60,607 bases of DNA, taken from Rhodopila sp. GTDB taxonomy: Bacteria > Pseudomonadota > Alphaproteobacteria > Acetobacterales > Acetobacteraceae. The stretch lies in NCBI GenBank assembly GCA_025355085.1, contig JANXLQ010000024.1, forward strand, positions 1-60,607, given 5' to 3'. Each line of letters starts with the position of its first letter. The stretch's first letter is position 1. The notes below the pieces were generated by a model. The model was not told the origin of the DNA. It saw only the letters and a list, made by a program, of their open reading frames with translations, and made no database searches. This document shows, one piece after another, positions 17,050 through 26,423 of this stretch. Both the position numbers and the translations under genes were made by a program.

Positions 17050-18561
17050 ATGCCGGCTCCGTATTATGACTGTATTGCCCACCACGCGATGCGCCGGCCG
17101 GATTCTCTTGCGGCGGTCGATCTGGCGACCGGACGGCGGCACACCTACCGTCAGTTCCACGATCGGGTCGCTGGGTTGGCGGGTTCGTTGCGCAGCAGAG
17201 GAATCGCTCCAGGTGACCGGGTCGCGGTCCTGGCACCTAACTCCACCGATACGTTCGATGTTCAATTCGCCTGCGGTCGCATCGGGGCAATCTTCGTGCC
17301 ACTGAATTGGCGGCTGGCGCCACCGGAGTTGCGAGCGATCCTGGCGGATTGTGCGCCCGCGATGCTGATCTACGATCAGGAATTCGCCGATAGGGCAATG
17401 GAACTGGCAGAAGCGTGCGGCATTCTCGGGCTTATTTCGTTCGGTCCCGAATTCGAACGGATCGCACTGGATGGACAACCCATCGACCAGCCGGTGGCGG
17501 CGACGTTGGACGATATTTCGACGATTCTTTACACATCCGGCACGACAGGGCGTCCCAAAGGGGCAATCATTACTCATGGGATGAACTTCTGGAACACCGT
17601 TCACAGCATGAGCATGGCCGGCATCGCGCGATCCAACGTGTTTCTGTGCTTGCTGCCGTTGTTTCATACCGGGGGTCTGAACGTGTTTTCCTATCCGGTC
17701 TTTCAGGCCGGCGGCACGGTGGTGATTATGCGAACTTTCGAAGCAGGCGAGGCACTGCGGTTGATCGGCGATCCGTCAGTCGGGATCAGCCATCTGTTCG
17801 GGGTACCGGCAAATTACCAGTTCATGAGCCAGCATCCCCGGTTCGCGGAAACGGATATGAGCGGCCTGGTGTTTGCCGGTGTCGGGGGCGCGCCTACGCC
17901 CGACGCAATTCTGCTGACCTGGCAGAACCGGGGTGCTATTTTGCAACAAGGTTATGGCATGACGGAAACCAGTCCGCTGGTTCTGGTGCTCGATAGGGAA
18001 GATGCCGTCCGCAAGGCGGGGTCGGCCGGCAAGCCCGCCCTGAACATGGAAATGCGCGTGGTTGGGGATGATGGCGTGGACTCGCCATCCGGAACAATCG
18101 GCGAGTTGTGGGTGAAAGGTCCGAACATCACCAAGGGGTATTGGAACCAGCCGGAGGTAACCGCCGCGTCGTTCACCGGCGGCTGGCTGCACACCGGCGA
18201 TGCGGCCCTGGTCGATGAGGAGGGGTTTTACTTCATCGTGGACCGCTGGAAGGACATGTATATCTCGGGCGGGGAGAATGTTTATCCGGCGGAGGTGGAG
18301 AATGTTCTCTATCAGAACGAGTCAATTGCCGAGGCCGCCGTGATCGGCATCTCCGACACGCGCTGGGGGCAGGTTGGGCGGGCTGTGGTGGTGGTGAAAC
18401 CCGGCCGGACGTTGACCGAGGACGATGTCGTTGCGCATTGCGCTGCCAATCTGGCGCGCTACAAGCTGCCGCAATCGGTGGTGTTTACCGATGTGCTGCC
18501 ACGCAACGCGACGGGGAAGGTGCATAAGCCGACCTTGCGGCGGGAGTTTGGGGAGGGTTGA
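17050..18561 (+). CDS. Acyl-CoA synthetase (AMP-binding, fatty-acid type)
   Basis: About 503 residues. The ATP loop YTSGTTGRPKGA lies near residue 160, with GYGMTETSP, the GWLHTGDAA hinge region, ISGGENVYPAEVE, and the C-terminal catalytic Lys in NATGKVHKPTLR. It activates a carboxylic acid to its CoA thioester. ATG 17050 is preferred because GGAGG (17039-17043) is 6 bases upstream; ATG 17044, in frame, is too close to it. It lies 12 bases after the P450 stop and so is very likely co-transcribed, which makes the P450's oxidised (carboxylic) product a plausible substrate. Confidence 0.9.
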   Translation: MPAPYYDCIAHHAMRRPDSLAAVDLATGRRHTYRQFHDRVAGLAGSLRSRGIAPGDRVAVLAPNSTDTFDVQFACGRIGAIFVPLNWRLAPPELRAILADCAPAMLIYDQEFADRAMELAEACGILGLISFGPEFERIALDGQPIDQPVAATLDDISTILYTSGTTGRPKGAIITHGMNFWNTVHSMSMAGIARSNVFLCLLPLFHTGGLNVFSYPVFQAGGTVVIMRTFEAGEALRLIGDPSVGISHLFGVPANYQFMSQHPRFAETDMSGLVFAGVGGAPTPDAILLTWQNRGAILQQGYGMTETSPLVLVLDREDAVRKAGSAGKPALNMEMRVVGDDGVDSPSGTIGELWVKGPNITKGYWNQPEVTAASFTGGWLHTGDAALVDEEGFYFIVDRWKDMYISGGENVYPAEVENVLYQNESIAEAAVIGISDTRWGQVGRAVVVVKPGRTLTEDDVVAHCAANLARYKLPQSVVFTDVLPRNATGKVHKPTLRREFGEG

Positions 18562-18613
18562 ACGGGACTGGGCACTGTTGTCGTCCTGTAACCCGGCGGC
18601 AAAAACCATCGGC

Positions 18614-18643
18614 TGCCCTTGCCCTTGCCCCTGCCCCTGCCCC
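18614..18643. repeat. Hexanucleotide tandem repeat (TGCCCY)x5
   Basis: Five back-to-back units, TGCCCT twice then TGCCCC three times, in the spacer between the acyl-CoA synthetase and the convergent MetE-like gene. The same unit recurs about 2.7 times inside the sorA signal-peptide coding region near 7154. Confidence 0.8.
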
Positions 18644-18689
18644 TGACGCCGCCCAAAGCGATTCTGATGCGGTAATATTTGGGCGTTGC

Positions 18690-19865
18690 CTAACCCCGCA
18701 TCCCCAGCCGTTCCGACACAATGCGCGCCCCATCCGCCATCGCGCGAAGCTTCGCCCAAACGACATCCTCGGCCACTTTGCCGCGGCCGGCGGACGTGTC
18801 GAACCCGCAATCGGTCCCGGCCATCACTCGGGTGGGGTCGCCGACGACCTGGATTACGCATTCCAGCCGGTCGGCCACAACCTCGGGGTGCTCGACGAAG
18901 TTCGTCAGCGGATCGATCACTCCGGCGACGATCACCTGCCCGTCATCCAGCGGTAGATCCTTCAAACACCGATATTCGTGGGCGTGGCGGGGGTTGGCAA
19001 ACGGCAGCACCCAGCCGCCCACTTTCGCCCGGCTGATCGTCGGCAGGATGTCATGCAAATCGACATCGCAATCGTGCGGCCCTTCGTAGTTGCCCCAACA
19101 GGCGTGAATGCGGACGCGATCCCGAGGAACATTCACCAATGCTTCGTTGATCGTTCCCACCACCCGTTCGGCGAAGTCTATGAAGTGGCCGAGCGGCCGG
19201 TCCTGGAACGAAACATGCCGCTCCAACGCCAAATCCGGAGCATCGATCTGCAACAAAAACCCAGCCCCGGCGATCGCCTCGTATTCCACCCGCAGCGCCT
19301 GTCCCAAAGCGTGCAAATACGCATCCTCGGTGTCGTAATGTTCGTTCAGCAGCGCGGCGGCGATGATGCCGGGCGACGGTGCGGTCATAAACGGTTCGGC
19401 GAAGCCTCCCTCCACTTCCGACAAGGTGGCGAGGAATTCGTCGCATTCGGCTTTCACCAGCGCGGGGTCCAGATACGTCACTGCACCGATTGCTTTTGGT
19501 AACGCACCGCGATTGCTGACCGACCGTTTGACGCCGTCCTGTTCGGCGGCCCACGCCCGGTAACCGGGATACTTCGCGACATCCGCCATGGTTCGGCGAA
19601 TCCAGCTTCCACCAAAGCCCGTCATGCGCCGGCGGACGTACAGGAAGAATGCCTCCCGCTGTTGTTCGCCGTTATTGCCAACGTCGATACCGGATGCGAT
19701 CTGCTGCCGCACGACGTGCCGCGTCGCGACCTTCCCGGCTTTATCCAGCGCGGCTTCGTCGATGTCCTCGCCCTCCGCTCGGCGGGCGTACATCTCGGTC
19801 AATGCGGCCGGCCGAGGCAAACTACCGGTATGGGTGGTCAGAATACGATCCGTGCTGCCAAGCAT
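18690..19865 (-). CDS. Cobalamin-independent methionine synthase-family protein (MetE C-domain only)
   Basis: 391 residues, about half of MetE, corresponding to its zinc-containing C-terminal barrel. The Zn-ligand pattern is visible as HACWGN near residue 255 and GTDCGF near residue 350. The start TTHTGSLPRP is the family signature. Stand-alone MetE-like barrels include epoxyalkane:CoM transferase and other alkylthiol transferases, so homocysteine methylation should not be assumed. ATG 19865 overlaps the preceding desulfhydrase-like gene's stop as TGATG, so the two are coupled and likely act on related sulfur compounds. Confidence 0.85.
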   Translation of the reverse strand: MLGSTDRILTTHTGSLPRPAALTEMYARRAEGEDIDEAALDKAGKVATRHVVRQQIASGIDVGNNGEQQREAFFLYVRRRMTGFGGSWIRRTMADVAKYPGYRAWAAEQDGVKRSVSNRGALPKAIGAVTYLDPALVKAECDEFLATLSEVEGGFAEPFMTAPSPGIIAAALLNEHYDTEDAYLHALGQALRVEYEAIAGAGFLLQIDAPDLALERHVSFQDRPLGHFIDFAERVVGTINEALVNVPRDRVRIHACWGNYEGPHDCDVDLHDILPTISRAKVGGWVLPFANPRHAHEYRCLKDLPLDDGQVIVAGVIDPLTNFVEHPEVVADRLECVIQVVGDPTRVMAGTDCGFDTSAGRGKVAEDVVWAKLRAMADGARIVSERLGMRG

Positions 19866-20869
19866 CAGAGGGCACCTTCGAGGAACATGTTGTAACCAAA
19901 CAGACCGACCGCGCCACCAGTGTGCAGGAACACGACGGTTTGCCCCGCCGCCAGCTCGCCTTTGCGGATCAGGTCGATCATCCCTGCCATCGCTTTGCCG
20001 GAGTAAACCGGGTCTAAAAGAATCCCTTCCTCCTGCGCCATCATGCGAACCGCCTCGCCCATGCCCTCGGTGGGGATGCCGTAGCCGGCGCCGACATAAT
20101 CGCAGTTGGCGACGACCGATTCACGCGGGATACCGCCCTTCATCCCGACGTATTCGGCGGTAGCCAGGGCCAGTTTATACACATTCTCCTCTTGCCGGTC
20201 CCGAGGCAGGCGGACGCCGATACCAAGCACGGCAACGCCCGCGTTCATGCCCTCCAGGCCGACGACCAGGCCGGCGTGTGTCCCGGCGCTGCCGGTCGCG
20301 GTGACGATGCGGTCGATCCGCAGGCCCATCTCATCGGCTTGCTGCATCAGTTCCTGGGCGCAGGAGACATAACCGAGCGCCCCGACTTTGTTCGATCCGC
20401 CGCCTGGGATGACATAGACCGCCTGCCCTTCCGCCCGCAGTTCGGCGCCGCGCTTTTCGGCTTCGGCGTTCATGTCCGTGCCGCCAGGACGATATTCGAT
20501 CCGGCAGCCGAAGAGCTTGTCCAGCAGCACGTTGCCGCTGCCGAGGTAGTCTCGGTCGTTGGTGTCGATGCGGTGCTCCAGCAGCGCCGTGCAGATCATG
20601 CCGAATTTGCGGGCGACGGCGGCGGTTTGGCGGACGTGGTTGGATTGAACGGCGCCCTGGGTGACGATGTGGGTGGCGCCTTGCTCCTTCGCCTCCCCGA
20701 TCAGCCATTCAAGTTTGCGGACTTTGTTGCCGCCGGTCGCCACCACCGTGCAGTCGTCGCGTTTGATCCATATGTCCGGCCCGCCCAAAGTGCGCGTCAG
20801 GTTGTCCAACCGCTCCAGCGGAGTGGGGGCCGGGAATAGGCGAACCCGCGGGAATCGAGCAAGATGCAT
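19865..20869 (-). CDS. PLP-dependent D-cysteine desulfhydrase / ACC-deaminase family enzyme
   Basis: 334 residues from ATG 20869, which has GGAGA 8 bases upstream; the longer open frame to 21052 would run into the divergent msrP gene. Fold type II PLP enzyme: the Schiff-base Lys is in [10 protein letters not shown], followed by the [14 protein letters not shown] segment and the phosphate-binding GSAGTHAG loop near residue 195. The family includes D-cysteine desulfhydrase (DcyD, forming pyruvate, sulfide and ammonia) and ACC deaminase; sequence alone does not decide. Being coupled to a MetE-like Zn protein favours sulfur chemistry. Confidence 0.85.
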   Translation of the reverse strand: MHLARFPRVRLFPAPTPLERLDNLTRTLGGPDIWIKRDDCTVVATGGNKVRKLEWLIGEAKEQGATHIVTQGAVQSNHVRQTAAVARKFGMICTALLEHRIDTNDRDYLGSGNVLLDKLFGCRIEYRPGGTDMNAEAEKRGAELRAEGQAVYVIPGGGSNKVGALGYVSCAQELMQQADEMGLRIDRIVTATGSAGTHAGLVVGLEGMNAGVAVLGIGVRLPRDRQEENVYKLALATAEYVGMKGGIPRESVVANCDYVGAGYGIPTEGMGEAVRMMAQEEGILLDPVYSGKAMAGMIDLIRKGELAAGQTVVFLHTGGAVGLFGYNMFLEGAL

Positions 20870-20992
20870 GAGCGTTCTCCTGAATGTGTCGTTTTGGACG
20901 TGTGACTTATGTTTAATTTCCTCCATCCCGCCTGATACGGCAATGTGTGGCTTTAAATACGTATAAACACGGCAACAGGTAAGGATCAGGCC

Positions 20993-21910
20993 ATGCATAT
21001 CGTCCAGCCGCGCTCGTGGGAGGTCTCGGAACGGCAGGTGACTCCCGAACACGTAGTATTGAACCGGCGCTCGTTGCTGGCGGGCGCTGGTGCGATGACC
21101 ATTCTGCCCGCGCTGGCGGCACGGGCGGACGTCACGGCGAACCCTGCGTTCACTGCCGGTCGTGCGCTGACGGAGGAAAAATACGCCACCACCTACAACA
21201 ATTATTACGAGTTCGGCGAAAGCAAAAACATCTGGAAGGATGCTCAGGCGCTAAAGCAACGCCCCTGGACGATCAAGCTCGACGGGATGATGGCCAAGCC
21301 GCGCACCATTGGCATCGACGACCTTCTGAAGCAGGTCTCGCTGGAGGAACGCATCTACCGCCATCGCTGTGTCGAAGCCTGGGCAATGACCGTTCCCTGG
21401 ACTGGTTTTCCGCTGTCCCAGCTTCTAAAAATCGCCGAACCGCTGAGTTCCGCGAAATATGTGGTATTCGAGACCGCACAGGACAAAACGATGTCCGGAC
21501 TGAATGCACCTTTCTACCCGTGGCCCTATGTGGAAGGTCTGACGATCGACGAAGCCGCCAACGATCTGGCATTCATCTCCACCGGCCTTTACGGTAAGCC
21601 GTTGCCGGCGCAAAACGGTGGGCCGATCCGGCTGAATCTGCCGTGGAAATACGGTTTCAAATCCGCCAAATCCATTGTGAAGATCACATTCACCGACAAA
21701 CGCCCGAAGACATTCTGGGAAGCCATCGGGCCCTCGGAATACGGTTTCTGGGCAAACGTGAACCCCGCCGTCGCGCACCCTCGCTGGAGCCAAGCCTCCG
21801 AACGGCTGCTCGGCAGCGATGAACGCGTGCCGACACAGATTTTTAATGGATACGCCGAACAGGTAGCTGCGCTATACTCCGACCGGAAAGCCGAGAAGCT
21901 ATTTATGTGA
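20993..21910 (+). CDS. msrP: Protein-methionine-sulfoxide reductase catalytic subunit
   Basis: 305 residues. The N-terminus has a twin-arginine signal ([25 protein letters not shown]). The body is the sulfite-oxidase-like molybdopterin fold with the Mo-ligand Cys in [18 protein letters not shown], and the family's [13 protein letters not shown] segment. MsrP repairs oxidised Met in periplasmic proteins, taking electrons from the quinone pool through the haem membrane protein MsrQ. AAGGA precedes ATG 20993. The downstream overlapping gene is not MsrQ but a much smaller membrane protein. Confidence 0.92.
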   Translation: MHIVQPRSWEVSERQVTPEHVVLNRRSLLAGAGAMTILPALAARADVTANPAFTAGRALTEEKYATTYNNYYEFGESKNIWKDAQALKQRPWTIKLDGMMAKPRTIGIDDLLKQVSLEERIYRHRCVEAWAMTVPWTGFPLSQLLKIAEPLSSAKYVVFETAQDKTMSGLNAPFYPWPYVEGLTIDEAANDLAFISTGLYGKPLPAQNGGPIRLNLPWKYGFKSAKSIVKITFTDKRPKTFWEAIGPSEYGFWANVNPAVAHPRWSQASERLLGSDERVPTQIFNGYAEQVAALYSDRKAEKLFM

Positions 21911-22215
21911 TCGCCCAACGCGCCCTGGCCCTGCTTGCCGCCGCCCTGCTTGTTGCCGCCGTCGCCATCGCGACGTTCGGGACGGAAAGCATGACGCTCG
22001 GCCGGGCATTGTACCTGTTCGACCGCAACCTTTTCGAACAACTTCCGTCGTGGTCGGGCCGGGTTCTGGGCAACTGGATCTGGACAGCGGTAATCCAGCC
22101 TTTGTTGGATCGGCCGGACTGGCTGGTTCCCGCGGCAGCGGGGATTATCTGCGCCGGGCTGTCGCTTTCATTGTTCAATAGGAAGACCCCCCACCGATCC
22201 CACCGCCGTAGCTGA
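21907..22215 (+). CDS. Small two-helix membrane protein following msrP
   Basis: 102 residues from GTG 21907, overlapping the msrP stop by 4 bases (GTGA), so translation is coupled. There are two hydrophobic segments, about residues 5-25 (ALALLAAALLVAAVAIA) and 70-92 (WLVPAAAGIICAGLSLSL), and a short basic tail (RKTPHRSHRRS). It occupies the place where msrQ normally sits but lacks MsrQ's length (about 200 residues) and its haem-ligating histidines. Function unknown; it could be an accessory or stabilising subunit. The GC-rich Ala/Leu start could also be an unusual shadow, but the stop-start overlap argues for a real gene. Confidence 0.65.
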   Translation: MIAQRALALLAAALLVAAVAIATFGTESMTLGRALYLFDRNLFEQLPSWSGRVLGNWIWTAVIQPLLDRPDWLVPAAAGIICAGLSLSLFNRKTPHRSHRRS

Positions 22216-22285
22216 CCTCGAATTCCCCCCGCAAACCTAAAGAAACCGTTTCGTTTGGATCAGTTGCGTGATCTAACCATCGCAT

Positions 22286-25258
22286 ATGTCAGGCACTGCG
22301 TCCGCTACCAAGCATCCAATTATTACCGGGAAAGCCGCAAATGCCGGCCGGGCGCTGATCGGCGCGTTTTCATGCCTTATCCTACTGGTTGCCGCAGCCA
22401 CGGCATTGGCGATTTGGGACGGTAACAGAACTGCGATCCGCATCTATGAAGACAGGCAAACCCGTCTGGGTATCGTCCTGGCGGAACAGACCGGCCGAGC
22501 GCTGCAGGCCGTGGATATGGTGGTGGCGGCGACGGTCGATCAGATCCAGGCCAGCGGCATTCAGACCGGCGATATGCTGCGCGACACGTTGGCGACCGAA
22601 TCGTTCCATAAAGATATGCGACAGAAATTAAGAAATCTTCCGCAGCTCGATGCACTGACCATCCAGGACGCGGATGGGCATGTGGTTAACACGTCCCGTT
22701 ACTGGCCCTCGCTCGGCATCGATCTTACAGCGGGTGACGTGTATCGGCATTTCCACGAGACATCGGGGAACGATTCTTATCTCAGCAACCCCGAAAAAGG
22801 CAGGCTCGGTGGCCCCTGGACTGTGTTTCTGGCTCGCCGCATCAATGATCGCGATGGCCAGTTACTCGGTATCGTGACCGCCACAATCGCACTGGACTAT
22901 TTCTCAGACTTTTTCGGCGCAGTCGATAGCGACGGGGGTGTTCTGATTACGTTGCTTCGCCGGGACGGCATCATCCTGGTAGTCCATCCACCGTCGGCCG
23001 GGGTGGTCGGACGGCAATTACCCATTCAGTCTCCGTGGTACAGGGTTTTGGCAGCCGGAGGCGGCGTTTACAAAACAGTTGGCTTCATCCATGGAAACGC
23101 GCGCTCCACTTCTGTCCGGCCGGTGCGCGACTATCCGTTGGTGATCAATGCCGGCACGGATGATGAGGTCGTGCTGGCGGACTGGCGCCGGCAGACTTTG
23201 TATATCGGCCTGGGAGCAGCCGTCGTCATCTGTACTCTACTCGGGCTGTTCCAACTTCTACGCCGGCAATTTCAACGCCTGACGAATAGCGCACGCGATC
23301 TGAGCGAAGCCGCGACGGCCTTGCGGACGAGCGAGGCAGAACTGGCAGCCAAATCGCAGATGCTTGAGACGACGTTTCATTACATGGATCAGGGTTTGAT
23401 TATGATCGGGCCAGATTTCAGGGTGGCCGCATGGAACCAACGCGTCACGACGTTGCTTGAACTGCCGGAAACGATCCTGGCGGATCACCCGCACATCGAT
23501 ACGATCGCCGATTACCAGCATGCGACAGGTGAGTTCGAGACCGCCAGCGAGGAACTGAAGGCCCTGTTCCGAAAAAGCAGCATAACCATGAAGCCCTATG
23601 TTTACGAACGTACCCGCCCCAACGGCCAGGTGCTGGAAGTTCACAACAGGCCGACTCCGGAGGGAAGCGTAATCCGGACCTATACCGACGTTACTGACCG
23701 CAGGCGGGCCGAAGATCGTGCGGCTGCGGCGCGGGATCAGGCAGAAGCCGCCCGGGCTTTGGCGGAAAAAGCCAATCGAGCTAAGACCGAATTCCTGGCC
23801 AACATGTCGCATGAGATCCGCACACCGCTGCACGGCATTATCGGCATGAACGACTTGCTGCTGCGGTCCAACCCGGGTACCGCGCAGCATGAGTATTCGA
23901 CCGCGATCCGGGATTCCGCCGGCGCCCTTCTCAGCATCGTTGACGACATCCTGGACATTTCCAAGCTCGAAGCCGGAAAGTTGGAACTGGAGCAAACCGA
24001 CTTCCACCTGGGGGATACGATACGGGCTGCCGTGGTGCCGATGGCACCGCTGGCATTGGAAAAACACCTGGCACTTGTCTGTGTGGTCGATCCGGCTGGA
24101 GATCGGCGCGTGCATGGCGATCCGTTCCGGTTGCGGCAAATCCTGCTCAATCTGGTGGCCAACGCGGTCAAATTCACCGAAGCTGGACAGGTAAGCATCC
24201 GAACAAGCGTAGAGGCATCGGCGATCTGCATCGATGTCGAAGATACCGGAATCGGCATTGCGCGTGACACACTGGATCGGCTGTTCCAAAAATTTGTCCA
24301 GGCGGATAGCTCTATCTCCCGCCGCTTCGGTGGCACCGGGCTGGGGCTGGCTATTAGCCGTGAACTGACCGAACTGATGGGGGGCCATCTGACCGTACAG
24401 AGCCAGGTTGGCAAGGGAAGTGTCTTTCGCATCGAACTGCCGCTGCAGGAGGCGATTGGACAGACGCCGACGGTGGTGGAGCAAAGTGAGCCGGAACCTG
24501 CCGTGCGTCCTCTGCACATCTTGGTTGCCGATGACAACGCGATCAATCAGCGGCTGATGACCGCGTTGCTGACCGGCGTTGGGCACAGCGTAACGGTGGC
24601 GGAGAACGGCCGCAAAGCCGTCGAAGCAGTTATGCGCGAACAATTCGACATCGTGTTGATGGATATCCAGATGCCGGTGATGGACGGAATTAAGGCGGCC
24701 AACCATATTCGCGCGTTGCAGCCGCCGCGGCGCGATGTCCCGATTGTTGCGCTAACTGCCGATGCGTTCGAAGGATCCGAAGAGCGTTATCGCAGCGCGG
24801 GAATGGATGGCTATCTGAGCAAACCGCTGTCGGCGCCAGTCTTATTCCAATTACTACATGAATTGACCACCAAGGGCCGATCGAAACACGCCGACGCCGA
24901 CGCAATGCCGTCTCTGGATAAGTCAGTCATCGATATGCTGCGCAGCTTCATGAAGCCGGACCAGATTGAGTCCCTGCTGACCGAATCGCTGATCGATATG
25001 GAGGCCCGCATTCAGCGCCTGGGCGCCCGGCTTGAAGCGGCGGACACCGCAGCGGCAGCGAAGGAGGCGCACGATCTTGTTTCGGTCGCCGGGAATTGCG
25101 GCGCTATCGCTGTGAGCAGCATGGCGCGGGACATTGAGCGTGCTTGCAAGCAGGGTGCCGTAGCGGACGCGGTGGAGGGCTTTGCGCATTTGCAGGATAT
25201 CGCAAACGCGGCGTTGGATGCCCTGAAAACCCTTCGGGATTCCCTGGCAGCCGCGTAG
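22286..25258 (+). CDS. Hybrid sensor histidine kinase with dCache, PAS, receiver and HPt domains
   Basis: 990 residues. TM1 is about 24-43, followed by a periplasmic dCache-like sensor (44-300) and TM2 about 304-326. A PAS-type domain follows (about 358-475). The HisKA domain has its phosphorylated His at 509 (NMSHEIRTPLHG), and the ATPase domain has N, DTGIGI, and GTGLGLAIS boxes. The receiver phosphoacceptor is Asp793 (LMDIQMPVMDG), and a C-terminal HPt His lies near 929 (KEAHDLVSVAGN). This is a full phosphorelay within one chain needing only a terminal response regulator; none is adjacent. The signal is unknown. Confidence 0.93.
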   Translation: MSGTASATKHPIITGKAANAGRALIGAFSCLILLVAAATALAIWDGNRTAIRIYEDRQTRLGIVLAEQTGRALQAVDMVVAATVDQIQASGIQTGDMLRDTLATESFHKDMRQKLRNLPQLDALTIQDADGHVVNTSRYWPSLGIDLTAGDVYRHFHETSGNDSYLSNPEKGRLGGPWTVFLARRINDRDGQLLGIVTATIALDYFSDFFGAVDSDGGVLITLLRRDGIILVVHPPSAGVVGRQLPIQSPWYRVLAAGGGVYKTVGFIHGNARSTSVRPVRDYPLVINAGTDDEVVLADWRRQTLYIGLGAAVVICTLLGLFQLLRRQFQRLTNSARDLSEAATALRTSEAELAAKSQMLETTFHYMDQGLIMIGPDFRVAAWNQRVTTLLELPETILADHPHIDTIADYQHATGEFETASEELKALFRKSSITMKPYVYERTRPNGQVLEVHNRPTPEGSVIRTYTDVTDRRRAEDRAAAARDQAEAARALAEKANRAKTEFLANMSHEIRTPLHGIIGMNDLLLRSNPGTAQHEYSTAIRDSAGALLSIVDDILDISKLEAGKLELEQTDFHLGDTIRAAVVPMAPLALEKHLALVCVVDPAGDRRVHGDPFRLRQILLNLVANAVKFTEAGQVSIRTSVEASAICIDVEDTGIGIARDTLDRLFQKFVQADSSISRRFGGTGLGLAISRELTELMGGHLTVQSQVGKGSVFRIELPLQEAIGQTPTVVEQSEPEPAVRPLHILVADDNAINQRLMTALLTGVGHSVTVAENGRKAVEAVMREQFDIVLMDIQMPVMDGIKAANHIRALQPPRRDVPIVALTADAFEGSEERYRSAGMDGYLSKPLSAPVLFQLLHELTTKGRSKHADADAMPSLDKSVIDMLRSFMKPDQIESLLTESLIDMEARIQRLGARLEAADTAAAAKEAHDLVSVAGNCGAIAVSSMARDIERACKQGAVADAVEGFAHLQDIANAALDALKTLRDSLAAA

Positions 25259-25467
25259 TTGGGTGGGACCTGATGGCGTTCCGACCGGGGCGCATCCCAA
25301 TCCGTTCCCTTTCACCATCGGCAGGGTGCGACCTCAAACAATCATGGTCTGTGGGCCGCGAAAGGGCAGCCCTTTCCGAAGCCGGGCTGGACGGTTACGT
25401 TACCCCAGCGGAAGCGCGTTGCCTGCTTGGCGCCGCGCCGGTCTGACACAACAAAAAAGGAAATATC

Positions 25468-25716
25468 ATGTCCGAATCACTGGCCGTCGTTGCTCAGAAG
25501 GGCTCCTACAAGATCGAGGTCGAGGCCGGGAAGGCCTATTGGTGGTGCTCTTGCGGTCAAAGCAGCAAGCAGCCGTTCTGCGACGGGTCGCACAAGGGTT
25601 CCACATTCTCGCCGATGAAGTTCGATGCGGAAGAATCTGGTATCGTATCGTTCTGCGGTTGTAAAGCGACAGGTAAGGCGCCGCGCTGCGACGGGTCGCA
25701 CAAGAACCTGCCATAA
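25468..25716 (+). CDS. Double CDGSH iron-sulfur protein (CISD3-like)
   Basis: 82 residues carrying two complete CDGSH motifs, CSCGQSSKQPFCDGSH and CGCKATGKAPRCDGSH, each giving the 3-Cys/1-His ligand set of a 2Fe-2S cluster. This tandem arrangement on one chain is the bacterial equivalent of the CISD3/Miner2 type, with roles suggested in redox or cluster transfer but not settled. AAGGA precedes ATG 25468. A UUCG hairpin follows at 25725-25750. It is a stand-alone gene between the kinase and cyanase. Confidence 0.93.
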   Translation: MSESLAVVAQKGSYKIEVEAGKAYWWCSCGQSSKQPFCDGSHKGSTFSPMKFDAEESGIVSFCGCKATGKAPRCDGSHKNLP

Positions 25717-25724
25717 AGGTTAAA

Positions 25725-25750
25725 TACCGCCCGTCTTCGGATGGGCGGTA
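25725..25750. terminator. UUCG-tetraloop hairpin after the CDGSH gene
   Basis: TACCGCCCGTC (25725-25735) pairs with GATGGGCGGTA (25740-25750) around a TTCG loop closed by C-G, an exceptionally stable tetraloop, with one G-T pair. It lies 9 bases after the CDGSH stop and about 150 before cynS. No U-tract follows, so termination could be Rho-assisted or the stem could stabilise the 3' end. Confidence 0.7.
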
Positions 25751-25899
25751 CCCATGGGGCTTTCGTGGCACCGGGTGCAGCGATTAGCCTGCGCAGCCGT
25801 ATCACTTCGGTGCATGCCGCGCTCAGGACAATCGGACCGGTGCCGGTTTATATTTACGCCGGGACTGTCTATCTACTCTCAGATCAGCGGAGATATCCC

Positions 25900-26382
25900 A
25901 TGACCAGAACCCAACTGACCGAGAAAATTCTCGATATCAAACGCGAAAAAGAATGGAGTTGGCAGCATATTTGCGAGCAGATCGGCGGCATGTCAGAGGT
26001 TTTGATCGTCGGGGCTCTGCTCGGGCAGATGAAGCTGGTGAAGCCCCTGGCGAAGAAAGCCGCTACCCTGTTCGAATTGAGCATCGCCGAAGAGCGAATG
26101 CTGAACGAAGTGCCCTATCGCGGTACAAGCATGCCACCGACCGATCCGCTGCTATACCGGTTCTATGAGATGCTCATGATCAACGGTCCCGCATGGAAAG
26201 CGCTGATCGAAGAAGAATTCGGCGATGGCATCATGTCGGCGATTGACTTCGATATGCAGATCGACCGCGAGGCAAATCCCAAAGGCGATCGAGTGAAGCT
26301 AACGATGTCCGGCAAGTTCCTGCCTTATAAATATTACGGCAATGAACAAGGAATTCCGGAGGTTGGTTATAAGGAGGAGTGA
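25900..26382 (+). CDS. cynS: Cyanate hydratase (cyanase)
   Basis: 160 residues. It has the N-terminal HTH-like helical domain and the C-terminal catalytic half with PTDPLLYRFYEMLM and FGDGIMSAIDF, which supply the conserved Arg, Glu and Ser of the decamer's shared active sites. It converts cyanate plus bicarbonate to ammonia and CO2 (via carbamate). GGAG lies upstream of ATG 25900. It is unusual in having a short extra tail (YYGNEQGIPEVGYKEE) after the usual KFLPY end. No cynT carbonic anhydrase or cyanate transporter is adjacent. Confidence 0.95.
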   Translation: MTRTQLTEKILDIKREKEWSWQHICEQIGGMSEVLIVGALLGQMKLVKPLAKKAATLFELSIAEERMLNEVPYRGTSMPPTDPLLYRFYEMLMINGPAWKALIEEEFGDGIMSAIDFDMQIDREANPKGDRVKLTMSGKFLPYKYYGNEQGIPEVGYKEE

Positions 26383-26423
26383 ATCCAGCCTTTCCTTCCT
26401 GCCGGGCTATATTGGCATCAGCG

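Noticed and set aside
23258-24706. Long reverse frame across the histidine kinase
   Set aside because: Shadow of the HisKA/HATPase coding region; no family signature.
25259-25446. Frame after the kinase ending in EAGLDGYVTPAEARCLLG, reminiscent of a receiver-domain end
   Set aside because: Too short and no other receiver motifs; may be chance.
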